Source of the DNA: Thalassospira indica
Lineage (GTDB): Bacteria > Pseudomonadota > Alphaproteobacteria > Rhodospirillales > Thalassospiraceae
DNA length: 64,000 nt
Assembly: GCF_003403095.1 (NCBI RefSeq)
Contig: NZ_CP031555.1
Span: 2,894,001 to 2,958,000 of the forward strand
Direction: 5' to 3'
Shown: piece by piece, positions 28,156 to 36,808 of the stretch
Layout: each line of letters begins with the position of its first letter
How positions within the stretch are numbered: position 1 is the stretch's first letter
Program-made: the position numbers and the translations under genes
The notes under the pieces: model-generated
Databases searched by the model: none
The model's input: the letters and a program-made list of their open reading frames with translations, nothing else
Told to the model about the DNA's origin: nothing

Positions 28156-28233
28156 GGGGCAATCGCCCCAAAGGAAATTCAGGTCGATGGCTGCGACCGC
28201 CGGCTTTCCCCAAAGCAGCGGACGCAGCCATCG
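28156..28233 (-). promoter_or_regulatory. Two intercistronic hairpins between pcaG and pcaI
   Basis: GGGGC (28156-28160) pairs with GCCCC (28165-28169), and an 11-bp perfect stem CGATGGCTGCG (28185-28195) pairs with CGCAGCCATCG (28223-28233). They fill the only sizeable gap in the pcaDCHG-IJF run. Neither has a strong T tract on the minus strand, so mRNA processing or partial termination is more likely than a full stop. Confidence 0.5.
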
Positions 28234-28245
28234 GACCAGATCGAC

Positions 28246-28833
28246 TTACACGTCGAAGAACACGGTTTCCGCGTCCCCCTGCATGTGAATATCGATCCGG
28301 TATTCAATCCCCGTCGGGGTTTCGACACGCTTGGCAATCAGGGTGTCACGACGATTTTCTGGCACCGACTGCAACACAGGGTCTTTTGCATTGCGATCAG
28401 CTTCGTCGTCGAAATAGAAACGGGTAAAGGCATGGACCAGCATGCCGCGCATGAAGATGATCACGTTGACAAACGGTGCACCGGCATCGGCAACGACGCC
28501 CGGCTTTACCGTGTCAAACCAGAACCGGTTTTGCGCATCTGTACCCGTACCGCAACGGCCAAGACCGCGGAAATCGGTTGCTGACACATCAACCGGCTTT
28601 TCGTTGTAATTGCCATTGGCATCAGCCTGCCAGATTTCGATCATCGCGTCATTGACCGGGTTGCCTTCGCCATCAAAGACAGTACCAGTGATGCGGATGT
28701 GTTCGCCCGCTGCATCCGGGCCAGCAACGGTCGGATCGGCGATGTCGGTAAAGTCGTATGCGTACTGGCCTGCGGTCAAGCCATAGGCGAAATACGGACC
28801 AACCGTCTGTGAGGGGGTTTCACCATAAGCCAT
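28246..28833 (-). CDS. pcaG: Protocatechuate 3,4-dioxygenase alpha subunit
   Basis: 195 residues, normal for PcaG. It starts GETPSQTVGPYFAYGL and shares the intradiol dioxygenase fold with PcaH but lacks the iron ligands, as expected for the alpha subunit. With PcaH it forms the (alpha-beta)n oxygenase that opens the ring of protocatechuate between its two hydroxyls. It starts three bases after the pcaH stop. Confidence 0.95.
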   Translation of the reverse strand: MAYGETPSQTVGPYFAYGLTAGQYAYDFTDIADPTVAGPDAAGEHIRITGTVFDGEGNPVNDAMIEIWQADANGNYNEKPVDVSATDFRGLGRCGTGTDAQNRFWFDTVKPGVVADAGAPFVNVIIFMRGMLVHAFTRFYFDDEADRNAKDPVLQSVPENRRDTLIAKRVETPTGIEYRIDIHMQGDAETVFFDV

Positions 28834-28836
28834 GAC

Positions 28837-29538
28837 TTAATTCTCCATCGGGGTGCCGTTGCGTCCACGCAGGACAATGTCAAACTGATAGCCCAGTGCG
28901 AAGCCTTCCTCGGTCTTGTCGATCGAGAATTTGGCAATCAGGCGTTCGCGGGCGGCTGCGTCTTCGGTACCGAGGAAAATCGGATCAAGATCAAGCAGCG
29001 GATCACCCGGGAAATACATCTGGGTTACAAGACGGGTGGAAAAGCCCGGACCAAACAGCGAAATGTGGATATGGTTGGGACGCCATGCATTGAAGTGGTT
29101 GCCCCAAGGATAGGCACCCGGCTTGATGGTATAGAACTTGTAATTGCCCTGATCATCGGTAAAGCAACGCCCCGACCCACGGAAGTTCGGATCCAGCGGC
29201 GCATCATGCTGATCAACCTTATGCACATAACGCCCCGCAGCATTCGCCTGCCAGATTTCAACAAGGGTGTTGGGTTGCGGGCGACCATCGGTATCCATCA
29301 CACGACCATGAACGACAATGCGTTCACCAAGCGGCTCGCCATTGACAAGGCCGTTTTTGGTCAGATCGAAATCAAGCTCTCGCACGCTTGCGGGCGCAAA
29401 GCGCGGACCGGTGCTTTCGGTCAAACCCGATTTGATGGCAAGTGGTGCCTGGGTCGGACCACGCAACAGGGTCGATTTGTAACCGGGTGCGATATAGGGG
29501 GCGTGGGAGCCCCAGTCACGCGGTTTAAAGGTGGACAT
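28837..29538 (-). CDS. pcaH: Protocatechuate 3,4-dioxygenase beta subunit
   Basis: 233 residues. All four ferric iron ligands are visible: Tyr104 (AAGRYVHK), Tyr143 (GAYPWG), His156 and His158 (RPNHIHIS). PcaHG converts protocatechuate and O2 to beta-carboxy-cis,cis-muconate. Upstream pcaC ends six bases before its start; downstream is pcaG. Confidence 0.96.
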   Translation of the reverse strand: MSTFKPRDWGSHAPYIAPGYKSTLLRGPTQAPLAIKSGLTESTGPRFAPASVRELDFDLTKNGLVNGEPLGERIVVHGRVMDTDGRPQPNTLVEIWQANAAGRYVHKVDQHDAPLDPNFRGSGRCFTDDQGNYKFYTIKPGAYPWGNHFNAWRPNHIHISLFGPGFSTRLVTQMYFPGDPLLDLDPIFLGTEDAAARERLIAKFSIDKTEEGFALGYQFDIVLRGRNGTPMEN

Positions 29539-29543
29539 GAGGC

Positions 29544-29948
29544 TTACTCTCCCTTGGGTGACGCGTCTGATGCCGCGTCGATCTCGGCATAGGTTTGTTT
29601 GGCAATGCGAAAGGCCGTATTGGCGGCGGGAACGCCTGCATAAACCGCAACATGCATCAGGGTTTCACGGATATCGTCGCGCGTTGCCCCGGTGTTCAAG
29701 GTCGCCCGGATGTGCATGGCGAGTTCTTCCTCGTGGCCAAGCCCCGCAAGCAGCGCGATGGTCACGATGGAGCGTTCACGCTTGGTGAAGGCGTCGCTTG
29801 TCCAGACACCGTTCCAGACATTCTCGGTGATATAGCGCTGAAAACCCTCGTCGATTTCCGTAATTTTTTGGGTGGCGCGATCCACATGTGCATCACCCAG
29901 AACGGAACGGCGGGTTTTCATGCCAACGTCATACCGGCTCTCAGACAA
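29544..29948 (-). CDS. pcaC: 4-carboxymuconolactone decarboxylase
   Basis: 134 residues of the AhpD-like carboxymuconolactone decarboxylase family (RRSVLGDAHVDRA, then KRERSIVTIALLAGLGHEEEL and HVAVYAGVPAANTA). It removes CO2 from gamma-carboxymuconolactone to give 3-oxoadipate enol-lactone. The pcaD stop overlaps its start by eight bases. It is a stand-alone protein here, not the PcaD-PcaC fusion (PcaL) seen in some bacteria. Confidence 0.94.
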   Translation of the reverse strand: MSESRYDVGMKTRRSVLGDAHVDRATQKITEIDEGFQRYITENVWNGVWTSDAFTKRERSIVTIALLAGLGHEEELAMHIRATLNTGATRDDIRETLMHVAVYAGVPAANTAFRIAKQTYAEIDAASDASPKGE

Positions 29949-30741
29949 GGTTCTTCTCCTTGGTAAATCGGTCGATCAACCGGGTCAGCAATTCCGGGGT
30001 TTCGATGCATGGCAGATGCCCGACCCCGTCAATCAATTCAAATTCCGCATTGGGGATCATGTCTGCCGTCGCGCGCACCACATCGGGTGGTGTGGCGAGG
30101 TCTTCCGATCCACAGATACATAATGTCGGCACTGCAATTTTCGCTGCTGCATCGCGCAGATCTCCATCGCGCAGCGCAATACAGGTCCCGATGTAACCTT
30201 CGACCGTGGTGCGCACCAGCATGTCACGATACATCGCAGTTTCGAGAACCCGCTCCTTGCGGAAGGTCGGCGACAGCCAGCGTTCCATGATCGCATCGCC
30301 CATGGATGCAATTCCGTCCGCCTTGATCGCCTCAATCCGGGTGTTCCAGCTGTCATAATCGCCAAGCTTGGCGGCGGTATCACACAGGATCAGACCCCGC
30401 ACGCGGTTTGGCACCATCTCGGTGACTTTCTGGGCGATCAGACCGCCAACAGACAGACCGCAAATGATCACCTGATCAAGGCCAAGGTAATCAAGCAACC
30501 CGATCAGATCATTGGCATGCAGCGCGACGTCATAGGGCGCATCACCAATACCCGACAGGCCATGCCCGCGTTTGTCATAGGTAACAATGTTGAACTTTGA
30601 GGAAAGCGCATCAACGACATCATCCCAGATGCGCAGATCCGTTCCCAGAGAATTTGCAAAGACCAGCACAGGGCCGTTTTTCGGGCCCGACTGGCTGTAA
30701 TGAATGTGTGTCCCGTTGACCGGGGCGACTTTCAGACTCAT
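29941..30741 (-). CDS. pcaD: 3-oxoadipate enol-lactonase
   Basis: 266 residues from the ATG at 30741, which has GGTGGA upstream; a GTG four codons earlier is possible but worse placed. Alpha/beta hydrolase with oxyanion region FANSLGTDLRIWD, nucleophile elbow GLSVGG (Ser97), DKRGHGLS and a C-terminal GVGHLPCIE catalytic His. It hydrolyses the enol-lactone to 3-oxoadipate. First gene of the pcaDCHG-IJF unit, divergent from pcaQ. Confidence 0.93.
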   Translation of the reverse strand: MSLKVAPVNGTHIHYSQSGPKNGPVLVFANSLGTDLRIWDDVVDALSSKFNIVTYDKRGHGLSGIGDAPYDVALHANDLIGLLDYLGLDQVIICGLSVGGLIAQKVTEMVPNRVRGLILCDTAAKLGDYDSWNTRIEAIKADGIASMGDAIMERWLSPTFRKERVLETAMYRDMLVRTTVEGYIGTCIALRDGDLRDAAAKIAVPTLCICGSEDLATPPDVVRATADMIPNAEFELIDGVGHLPCIETPELLTRLIDRFTKEKNLV

Positions 30742-30784
30742 TATCGTTTCCACCCTGCTTGTTTGCCCTCACATTCGCAGATGG

Positions 30785-30839
30785 ATTTGGTTATGTAAAA
30801 TGAGGAATTGCGTAATTTGCATAACTATATAATTATGCA
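30785..30839. promoter_or_regulatory. Divergent pcaD/pcaQ promoter region with candidate PcaQ sites
   Basis: A 22-bp near-perfect palindrome TGCATAACTATATAATTATGCA (two mismatches) lies at 30818-30839, centred ~60 bp upstream of pcaQ. Its core ATAACT-N4-AATTAT resembles the ATAACC-N4-GGTTAA site published for PcaQ in rhizobia. A separate ATTTGGTTATG at 30785-30795 is repeated exactly at 31831-31841, upstream of the TRAP operon. Binding is inferred from pattern and position. Confidence 0.55.
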
Positions 30840-30886
30840 TGAACCAGCCATAAGAACATTCTAAATTGTTGATGTATAGGGCGCCC

Positions 30887-31828
30887 ATGCTTGATCAACG
30901 CATTAAATTCCGCCATCTGACCTGCTTTCTTGAGGTCGCGCGCCAACGCAGTGTCGTCAAGGCAGCCGATACGTTGTCCATCACCCAACCCGCTGTTTCC
31001 AAAACCATTCGCGAGCTTGAAGAACACCTTGACGCGCGGCTGTTTGACCGATCAAAGCGCGGCGTCACCCTGACCGATTTCGGCAAGGTTTTCCTGCGTT
31101 ATGCCGGGGCCAGTGTCACCGCCCTGCGTCAGGGTGTCGACAGTATCAGTCAGGTGCGCATGCAAGGCGGGATTTCGATCAATCTGGGGGTTCTGCCAAC
31201 GGTGGCCGCCAGCGTCATGCCCAACGCCATCCGCCATTTCAAAACACTCAGCCCCGACACCACGGTCAAGGTTGTGGCGGGGCCGAACGTGATGTTGATG
31301 GGGCAACTCCGGGTGGGCGAACTTGATCTGGTGGTCGGACGGCTTGCCGAACCCGATCAGATGTCGGGATTGTCGTTCATACATTTATATTCCGAGCATA
31401 TCTCGCTGGTTGCGCGGCCGGGGCATCCGTTGCTGGCCGACAAGAACCCGGACATTACCCGCATTCGGGAATTCACCGTTCTGGTGCCCCCCAAACATGC
31501 GATTATTCACCCCACAGTGGACAAGATGCTGATTGCGCATGGTATTGGCGCCATCCCTGACCGTATCGAAACCGTTTCGACATCTTTCGGACGTGCTTTT
31601 ACGCGCGAAACCGATGCAATCTGGATCATTTCGAACGGGGCTGTGGCATCCGACATTGCCGAAGGGCATCTGGTCGAACTGCCGATCGATACCAGCGACA
31701 CCTTTGGTCCTGTTGGCTTGACGACCAGAATTGATTCGCCAATTTCGCCGCCGGTTGAAATGCTGATCAATGCTGTGCGTGAAGAAGCACAACGTCATCA
31801 CAGTGCACAGGCAGGGGCGAAAGGATAA
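30887..31828 (+). CDS. pcaQ: LysR-type regulator of protocatechuate catabolism (PcaQ)
   Basis: 313 residues from the ATG at 30887. N-terminal winged HTH (FLEVARQRSVVKAADTLSITQ) and C-terminal periplasmic-binding-like effector domain. RIKFRHLTCFLEVARQRSV and the divergent position next to pcaD fit PcaQ, which in rhizobia activates pcaDCHGB in the presence of carboxymuconolactone or related intermediates. An in-frame TTG/ATG cluster at 30866-30872 is an alternative start. Confidence 0.85.
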   Translation: MLDQRIKFRHLTCFLEVARQRSVVKAADTLSITQPAVSKTIRELEEHLDARLFDRSKRGVTLTDFGKVFLRYAGASVTALRQGVDSISQVRMQGGISINLGVLPTVAASVMPNAIRHFKTLSPDTTVKVVAGPNVMLMGQLRVGELDLVVGRLAEPDQMSGLSFIHLYSEHISLVARPGHPLLADKNPDITRIREFTVLVPPKHAIIHPTVDKMLIAHGIGAIPDRIETVSTSFGRAFTRETDAIWIISNGAVASDIAEGHLVELPIDTSDTFGPVGLTTRIDSPISPPVEMLINAVREEAQRHHSAQAGAKG

Positions 31829-31873
31829 TCATTTGGTTATGGATATGTGCTTACATATCATTATACATAACCA
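31825..31873 (+). promoter_or_regulatory. Palindromic region upstream of the aromatic TRAP operon
   Basis: TGGTTATG (31834-31841) is mirrored by CATAACCA (31866-31873), with an inner GATATG/CATATC pair (31842-31847, 31854-31859). The left part also reads ATAATC-ATTT-GGTTAT (31825-31840), one base off a perfect ATAACC-N4-GGTTAT PcaQ-type box. It begins at the pcaQ stop codon and lies about 190 bases before dctP. The remaining 31874-32061 contains no gene. Confidence 0.5.
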
Positions 31874-32061
31874 TCACGTAGCGATTAGATTGCCTTTAAT
31901 TCGACATGGCTGAAATGCGCCAAACGCAAGTCATGTGATAAAAAGAAGAACAAAAACAATAACAAAAAGAACTCTTGGAAAACTTCGCACGCTAGATGCG
32001 CATCGTGGCTGAACGTTTGTCAGCGCAATGAACGCGACAAGACGTTCAAAGGAGGAAGAGA

Positions 32062-33093
32062 ATGAAACAGATCACCAAATTGCTTGCCGGTGCAGCTGTC
32101 GCGACCATGGTGTCGTTCGGCGCACACGCACAGGAAGTCACCCTGACCGTCCACCATTTCCTGGGTCCGAAAGCACCGGCCCAGTCGAAAATGATTGAAC
32201 CATGGGCCAAGAAAATCGAAGAAGAATCAAACGGCCGTATCAAGTTTGAAATCTTCCCGTCCATGTCGCTCGGCGGCAATCCGCCGGAACTGTATCGTCA
32301 GGTCCGTGACGGCGTTGCCGACATCGTCTGGACCCTTCCGGGTTATACCCCGGGCGTATTCCCGCGTCTTGAAGTGTTTGAACTTCCGGGTGTTCACCTT
32401 GGTGATGCACGCGCAACCAACCTTGCGATGTGGGATCTTCGTGATGAATATGCCGAAGACCTCAAGGATATTCACCCGCTTGCCGTTCACGTGCATGCCG
32501 GTCAGGCAATCCACCTGACCAGCAAGGAAGTCCGCACGGTTGATGACGTCAAGGGCCTGAAGCTGCGTACCCCGACCCGTACCGGTTCCTGGGTGATTGA
32601 ATCCTGGGGCGCAGAGCCCGTTGGCATGCCGGTTCCGGCCCTGCCGCAGGCCATGTCGCTTGGCGTGGTTGATGGCGGCCTGGTGCCGTTCGAAGTTGTG
32701 CCGCCGCTGAAACTGGCTGAACTGATTTCCTATTCTGTTGAAGGCGAAGGCGTTAATTCACGCTTTGGCACCTCGACCTTCCTGTTTGCCATGAACAAGG
32801 ACCGTTACGAAAGCCTGCCCGATGACCTGAAAGAAATCATCGACCGCAACTCCGGCCGTGATTTTGCCGCCGAAATCGGTGACGTGTTTAACGACGTTGA
32901 AGAAGTCGGCAAGCGCATGGTCAACGAAGGCAAAGGCCAGGTCGTTCAGATCACCGCCGCCGAAAAGGCAACCTTTGACGATGCGTCCGCCTCGGTCGTC
33001 GATCGCTGGATCGAAGAAGCCAATTCCAACGGCATCGATGGCGCGAAACTTGTCGAAGATGCCAAGGCCGCTGTTCAGAGCCACACCAAGTAA
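32062..33093 (+). CDS. dctP: TRAP transporter substrate-binding protein, DctP family (probable aromatic-acid uptake)
   Basis: 343 residues with a signal peptide cut after AHA (residue 23) and the DctP fold, including LKLRTPTRTGSWVIESWGAEPVGMP (core LRTPTRTG, the ligand-arginine region) and DGGLVPFEVVPPLK. The start has AGGAGGAAG upstream. It lies next to pcaQ and before a PobR-like regulator, so the ligand is probably protocatechuate, 4-hydroxybenzoate or a related aromatic acid; TRAP systems for aromatic acids are known (TarPQM of Rhodopseudomonas). Ligand identity is inference. Confidence 0.88.
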   Translation: MKQITKLLAGAAVATMVSFGAHAQEVTLTVHHFLGPKAPAQSKMIEPWAKKIEEESNGRIKFEIFPSMSLGGNPPELYRQVRDGVADIVWTLPGYTPGVFPRLEVFELPGVHLGDARATNLAMWDLRDEYAEDLKDIHPLAVHVHAGQAIHLTSKEVRTVDDVKGLKLRTPTRTGSWVIESWGAEPVGMPVPALPQAMSLGVVDGGLVPFEVVPPLKLAELISYSVEGEGVNSRFGTSTFLFAMNKDRYESLPDDLKEIIDRNSGRDFAAEIGDVFNDVEEVGKRMVNEGKGQVVQITAAEKATFDDASASVVDRWIEEANSNGIDGAKLVEDAKAAVQSHTK

Positions 33094-33121
33094 CATCCCG
33101 ACGTTGCTGGTAAATCTTGTG

Positions 33122-33150
33122 GGGTCACGTATCATGGCGATACGTGACCC
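33122..33150 (+). promoter_or_regulatory. Perfect 12-bp hairpin between dctP and dctQ
   Basis: GGGTCACGTATC (33122-33133), 5-base loop, GATACGTGACCC (33139-33150). There is no T tract after it, so it looks like an mRNA-stabilising or attenuating stem that would keep the binding protein in excess over the permease. Confidence 0.6.
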
Positions 33151-33176
33151 TCTGTTCCCGCAAGAATGTTAGAGAT

Positions 33177-33674
33177 ATGAAAAACGTGCTCTACAAGGCC
33201 GCTTCGTGGCTTGCTGTTGCCGGTGGCATGCTTGCCCTGCTGATCTCGATTGTTACGATCGTAAACGTGACCGCCTTTGGTCTCGACAAGATCGCCCGGC
33301 TGTTTGATGCCAACGTCCCGGCCATTATCGGCTATGAGGACTTTGTCAGCATGATCGTCAGTTCGGCAGCGTTGATGTTTTTCCCTTATTGTCAGGCACA
33401 TCGCGGCCATGTCGCGGTGGACGTTTTCATCAAGATGTTTCCTGACTGGTTTGCGCGGATGGTCGACACCCTGTCATCCGTTCTGATGACCGCACTCGCC
33501 CTGTTTCTGGGTTACATGATGGTCAACGGCCTGATCGAGGTGCGAGGCGATAATACCCTTTCGGCAATTCTCGGCTGGCAAATCTGGCCGTTCTATGTCC
33601 CGGGCATCATTGCGATGTTCCTGTGGGCGGCGATTGCCGGAACTCAGATTTTCGAAAGAGAGGCCGATGTCTGA
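33177..33674 (+). CDS. dctQ: TRAP transporter small permease subunit, DctQ family
   Basis: 165 residues from the ATG at 33177 with four hydrophobic segments (~9-31, ~53-70, ~92-114, ~128-150). YEDFVSMIVSSAALMFFPYCQAHRGHVAVDVF carries the DctQ signature around CQAHRGHVAVD. Overlaps the dctM start by eight bases. Works with DctM and DctP as a sodium-driven importer. Confidence 0.88.
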   Translation: MKNVLYKAASWLAVAGGMLALLISIVTIVNVTAFGLDKIARLFDANVPAIIGYEDFVSMIVSSAALMFFPYCQAHRGHVAVDVFIKMFPDWFARMVDTLSSVLMTALALFLGYMMVNGLIEVRGDNTLSAILGWQIWPFYVPGIIAMFLWAAIAGTQIFEREADV

Positions 33675-35058
33675 ACGTGAATTGATCGGCCTTGGTGGCC
33701 TTGCCCTTCTCTTTGTGATCCTGGCACTGCGTGTGCCCGTCGGCCTTGCCATGGTCGGTGTCGGCATTGGCGGCAACTATGTGCTCAGCCTGTTTTTCCC
33801 GTTCCTGCGCTTTGATCCTTATTTGCAGCAGTTCAAGTCCCTGCTTTACGGGATTGTCTCGAACTACGAGCTTTCCGTGGTTCCACTGTTTGTTCTGATG
33901 GGCTATCTCGCAAGTCAGGCCAACCTGTCACGCGATCTGTTTCAGGGTGTGAATGCCATCCTCGGCCGTTTCCGCGGTGGCGTTGCCATGGCGGCCATCG
34001 GGGCGTGTGCCGGTTTTGGCGCGGTGTGTGGATCATCCCTTGCCACCGCATCAACCATGGGCAAGGTCGCCCTGCCCGAGCTTGACCGCCTGAAATACTC
34101 ACCGCGTCTGGCGACCGGCACGCTGGCCGCCGGCGGCACGCTGGGCATCCTGATCCCGCCATCAGTCGCACTTGTGATCTATGCCGTGACCGTGGAAGCA
34201 TCGATCATTCAGATGTTTCAGGCCGCCATCATTCCGGGCCTGATTGCGGTTCTGTTCTTTATGGCGGTGATTGCCATTCAGGTGCGCCTGAACCCGTCAC
34301 TGGCCCCGAAACCCGAACCGATGCCAGCCGCCGAACGCAAGGAAGCCTTGCTGCGCCTGATCCCGGTGATGGTGATCTTTGGCTCGATCATTCTGGGGCT
34401 CGGTGCCGGTCTGTTCACCCCGACACCGGCGGCCGGCGTGGGCGTTTTCGCCATTCTGGTCTACGGCGTCTATATGCGTATTCGCGGCAAAGGCGGACTG
34501 ACCTGGAAAGGTTTGCGCCAGTCGCTGAAAGACACCGCCATCACATCCTCGATGATTTTCTTCATCCTGCTGGGGGCGGAAATCCTCAAGGGCTTCTTTA
34601 GCCGCGCGAACCTTCCGGCCTATATGGCCGAAGCCGCCGCCACCAGCGGCTTTGATCCGTGGCTTGTCATGGTTCTCATGCTGCTTGCCCTGATCCTTCT
34701 GGGCTGCTTCATGGAAAGCCTGTCGATGATTGTCGTGGTCATCCCGTTCTTCTGGCCGGCCCTTGTTGATATCAATGGTGGCGACTGGGCGACGGCGGCA
34801 ACCGCGGCCTATGGCATGGGGACCGAGGATCTGAAGATCTGGTTCGGGATCCTCGCACTCATTGTCGTGGAATTGGGGCTGATTACGCCACCGGTGGGGC
34901 TGAACGTGTTTATCATTAACGCACTCGCCAAGGGTGTGCCGATGAGCCAGACCTTCCGCGGTGTGATGCCGTTCTTTGGCGCCGAGATTATTCGTATTCT
35001 GCTTCTGATCTTTGCGCCAATATTAACGTTGTTTGTGCCAACGCTGCTTGGCAATTAG
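33667..35058 (+). CDS. dctM: TRAP transporter large permease subunit, DctM family
   Basis: 463 residues from the ATG at 33667, slightly longer than the usual ~430. Family segments: VPLFVLMGYLASQA, GFGAVCGSSLATASTMGKVALPEL (~117-140) and LGILIPPSVALVIYAV (~159-174), about 12 membrane spans. Forms the transport channel of the P-Q-M system next to the pca genes. An upstream in-frame extension is not supported because the ATG has AGAGAGG before it and overlaps dctQ neatly. Confidence 0.92.
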   Translation: MSERELIGLGGLALLFVILALRVPVGLAMVGVGIGGNYVLSLFFPFLRFDPYLQQFKSLLYGIVSNYELSVVPLFVLMGYLASQANLSRDLFQGVNAILGRFRGGVAMAAIGACAGFGAVCGSSLATASTMGKVALPELDRLKYSPRLATGTLAAGGTLGILIPPSVALVIYAVTVEASIIQMFQAAIIPGLIAVLFFMAVIAIQVRLNPSLAPKPEPMPAAERKEALLRLIPVMVIFGSIILGLGAGLFTPTPAAGVGVFAILVYGVYMRIRGKGGLTWKGLRQSLKDTAITSSMIFFILLGAEILKGFFSRANLPAYMAEAAATSGFDPWLVMVLMLLALILLGCFMESLSMIVVVIPFFWPALVDINGGDWATAATAAYGMGTEDLKIWFGILALIVVELGLITPPVGLNVFIINALAKGVPMSQTFRGVMPFFGAEIIRILLLIFAPILTLFVPTLLGN

Positions 35059-35077
35059 CGACGCTAACAGAACTCGG

Positions 35078-35112
35078 AAAAGCCCGCCCGTCATATTGGC
35101 GGGCTTTTCTTT
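35078..35112 (+). terminator. Intrinsic terminator after the TRAP operon
   Basis: GCCCGCC (35082-35088) pairs with GGCGGGC (35098-35104), extended by AAAA/TTTT and followed by TTTTCTTTT. Confidence 0.82.
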
Positions 35113-35184
35113 TGGTCGGTCCGAAAACACGCTAAACTACCGCCAATCAATCCTCTATCCGGCGATCCAAGGATCAAGGCATCC

Positions 35185-36129
35185 ATGCGCAACACCATCC
35201 CGATCTACAAGCTTTACGGCGAACGCGATGCGGCAAGCAGCCCCCGCGCACGTGATGGCTATGATCTGGAAAACATCCCCGCATCCGATCCGCAACCGAT
35301 CACCGAACCGGAATTCTTTCATCTTGAAAGCATCCCGGAACGATCGCGCCTGCATGACCTGCACATCAAACCGCACCGCCATACCAACCTGTTTCAGCTG
35401 CTGTATATCACGCACGGCACGGCCGAGATCAGCTTTGATGATCAACATCTGACCATGCAGGCAGGACAACTGATCACGGTCCCGCCGGGCACCGTGCATG
35501 GCTTTAAATTCAGTGATGATATTGATGGCTGGGTGATTTCACTGACCGATTATCACCTGCAGGAAATCCTGGCCCCGGCGCCAAAACTTCTTGCACGCCT
35601 AGATCAGGCGATCTGCGTTGATACACGATCATCCTCTGGCGATGCCAACAGCCCGACCGACTTCCTGATATCGCAACTCGCCGTTGAATATTACAGCCAC
35701 AATACCGGTCGGCTGTTTGCGCTTCGTCATATCCTTGGATTGCTGTTGCTTGGCATCGGACGCACCGTACCGCAGGATCATTCGGCACGCCTGTCGCGCC
35801 AGGAACAAAAGACCGAAAAATTCCGCAAGTTTCAGGCGCTGGTCGAAACGTTCTATAAGCAGCACAAATCGCTTGATTTCTATGCCCGTGAAATTGGCGT
35901 CACCACCACCCAGCTTAACCGCATCGCCAGGGACATCTATGGTATGACCGCAAGCGAAGTGGTGCAAAACCGCCTGATGCTGGAAGCCAAGCGGACCCTG
36001 ATCTATACCGACATCGCCATTCAACAAATCGGAGATAGTCTGGGCTTTCGCGATGCCGGATATTTTTCGCGCTTCTTCACCAAAAAGGCCGGGGTATCCC
36101 CGGCCCGGTTTCGCACTGATAATCGATAG
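35185..36129 (+). CDS. AraC-family regulator, PobR-like
   Basis: 314 residues. Residues ~50-130 are a cupin sensor (LHIKPHRHTNLFQLLYITHG, with PPGTVHGF), and ~205-310 are an AraC-type double HTH ending GDSLGFRDAGYFSRFFTKKAGVSPARFR. This architecture and opening (IPIYKLYGE) match AraC-type PobR proteins, which activate the 4-hydroxybenzoate hydroxylase gene in response to 4-hydroxybenzoate. pobA is not adjacent but 15 kb away (51.2 kb), where a 21-bp-spaced direct repeat could be its site. The gene sits after the aromatic TRAP operon. Confidence 0.8.
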   Translation: MRNTIPIYKLYGERDAASSPRARDGYDLENIPASDPQPITEPEFFHLESIPERSRLHDLHIKPHRHTNLFQLLYITHGTAEISFDDQHLTMQAGQLITVPPGTVHGFKFSDDIDGWVISLTDYHLQEILAPAPKLLARLDQAICVDTRSSSGDANSPTDFLISQLAVEYYSHNTGRLFALRHILGLLLLGIGRTVPQDHSARLSRQEQKTEKFRKFQALVETFYKQHKSLDFYAREIGVTTTQLNRIARDIYGMTASEVVQNRLMLEAKRTLIYTDIAIQQIGDSLGFRDAGYFSRFFTKKAGVSPARFRTDNR

Positions 36130-36148
36130 GCTTTAGGCGTTGGGGCTC

Positions 36149-36631
36149 CTAGCTTCGCAACGTATCAAGCGTCAGCCACATGCGCACCTGATCAACCACC
36201 CGGCCGGACCGGGTTTTCCAGCCCTTGGCAATGAGTTTTTCCTCACCAAACCCGACCTTGCGATACAGATTAAGCGCGTTGTCATTGCCATCCACAACAT
36301 TCAGCCACAGCTTTTCATACTCCGGCGTTTGCGCAACTTTGGCAGCAAGGCTTGATAACGCTGCCCTGCCAAAGCCCTGCCCGCGTTCAAACACGCCAAA
36401 CTCATCGACCTTGGGCAGGCTTGTTGCCATCTCGGTCATATAGACATAGGCAACCGCTTTTTGATCAACGCGAAACACCCAAAGTGCCGTGTCCTTTGAT
36501 CCGGCCAGTGCGGCGCTCAGGGCATCATCGGGCACGCGCGCAATCGCGTCATAAAACTGCGCATCCTCCATCATGTCGCGAATGCGCAGAAGTTCTTCAT
36601 CGGTTGGCGTGTGCCAGGTTCCGGTAATCAT
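36149..36631 (-). CDS. GNAT family N-acetyltransferase
   Basis: 160-residue acetyltransferase. The acetyl-CoA loop is ERGQGFGRAALSSLA (~82-96), and NVVDGNDNALNLYRKVGF (~113-130) is the conserved distal helix. The N-terminal 30 residues (TDEELLRIRDMMEDAQF) are somewhat unusual. Acceptor unknown. Convergent with the PobR-like gene and apparently alone. Confidence 0.78.
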   Translation of the reverse strand: MITGTWHTPTDEELLRIRDMMEDAQFYDAIARVPDDALSAALAGSKDTALWVFRVDQKAVAYVYMTEMATSLPKVDEFGVFERGQGFGRAALSSLAAKVAQTPEYEKLWLNVVDGNDNALNLYRKVGFGEEKLIAKGWKTRSGRVVDQVRMWLTLDTLRS

Positions 36632-36808
36632 GGCTATGGTCCTGATGGGCTGGTGGTGGCGTTACAAGATGGCAGTGGTAAACAGCGAGCTCTGTGCGGT
36701 CAAGTATCACGAACCAGACCACAACAACCCATCGGACGCCGGACAAATTGCCAATAAGGCCCAAAGCCGCTAAAACCAGCCGATATCAACCCGCACCAAA
36801 GGCCGCAC

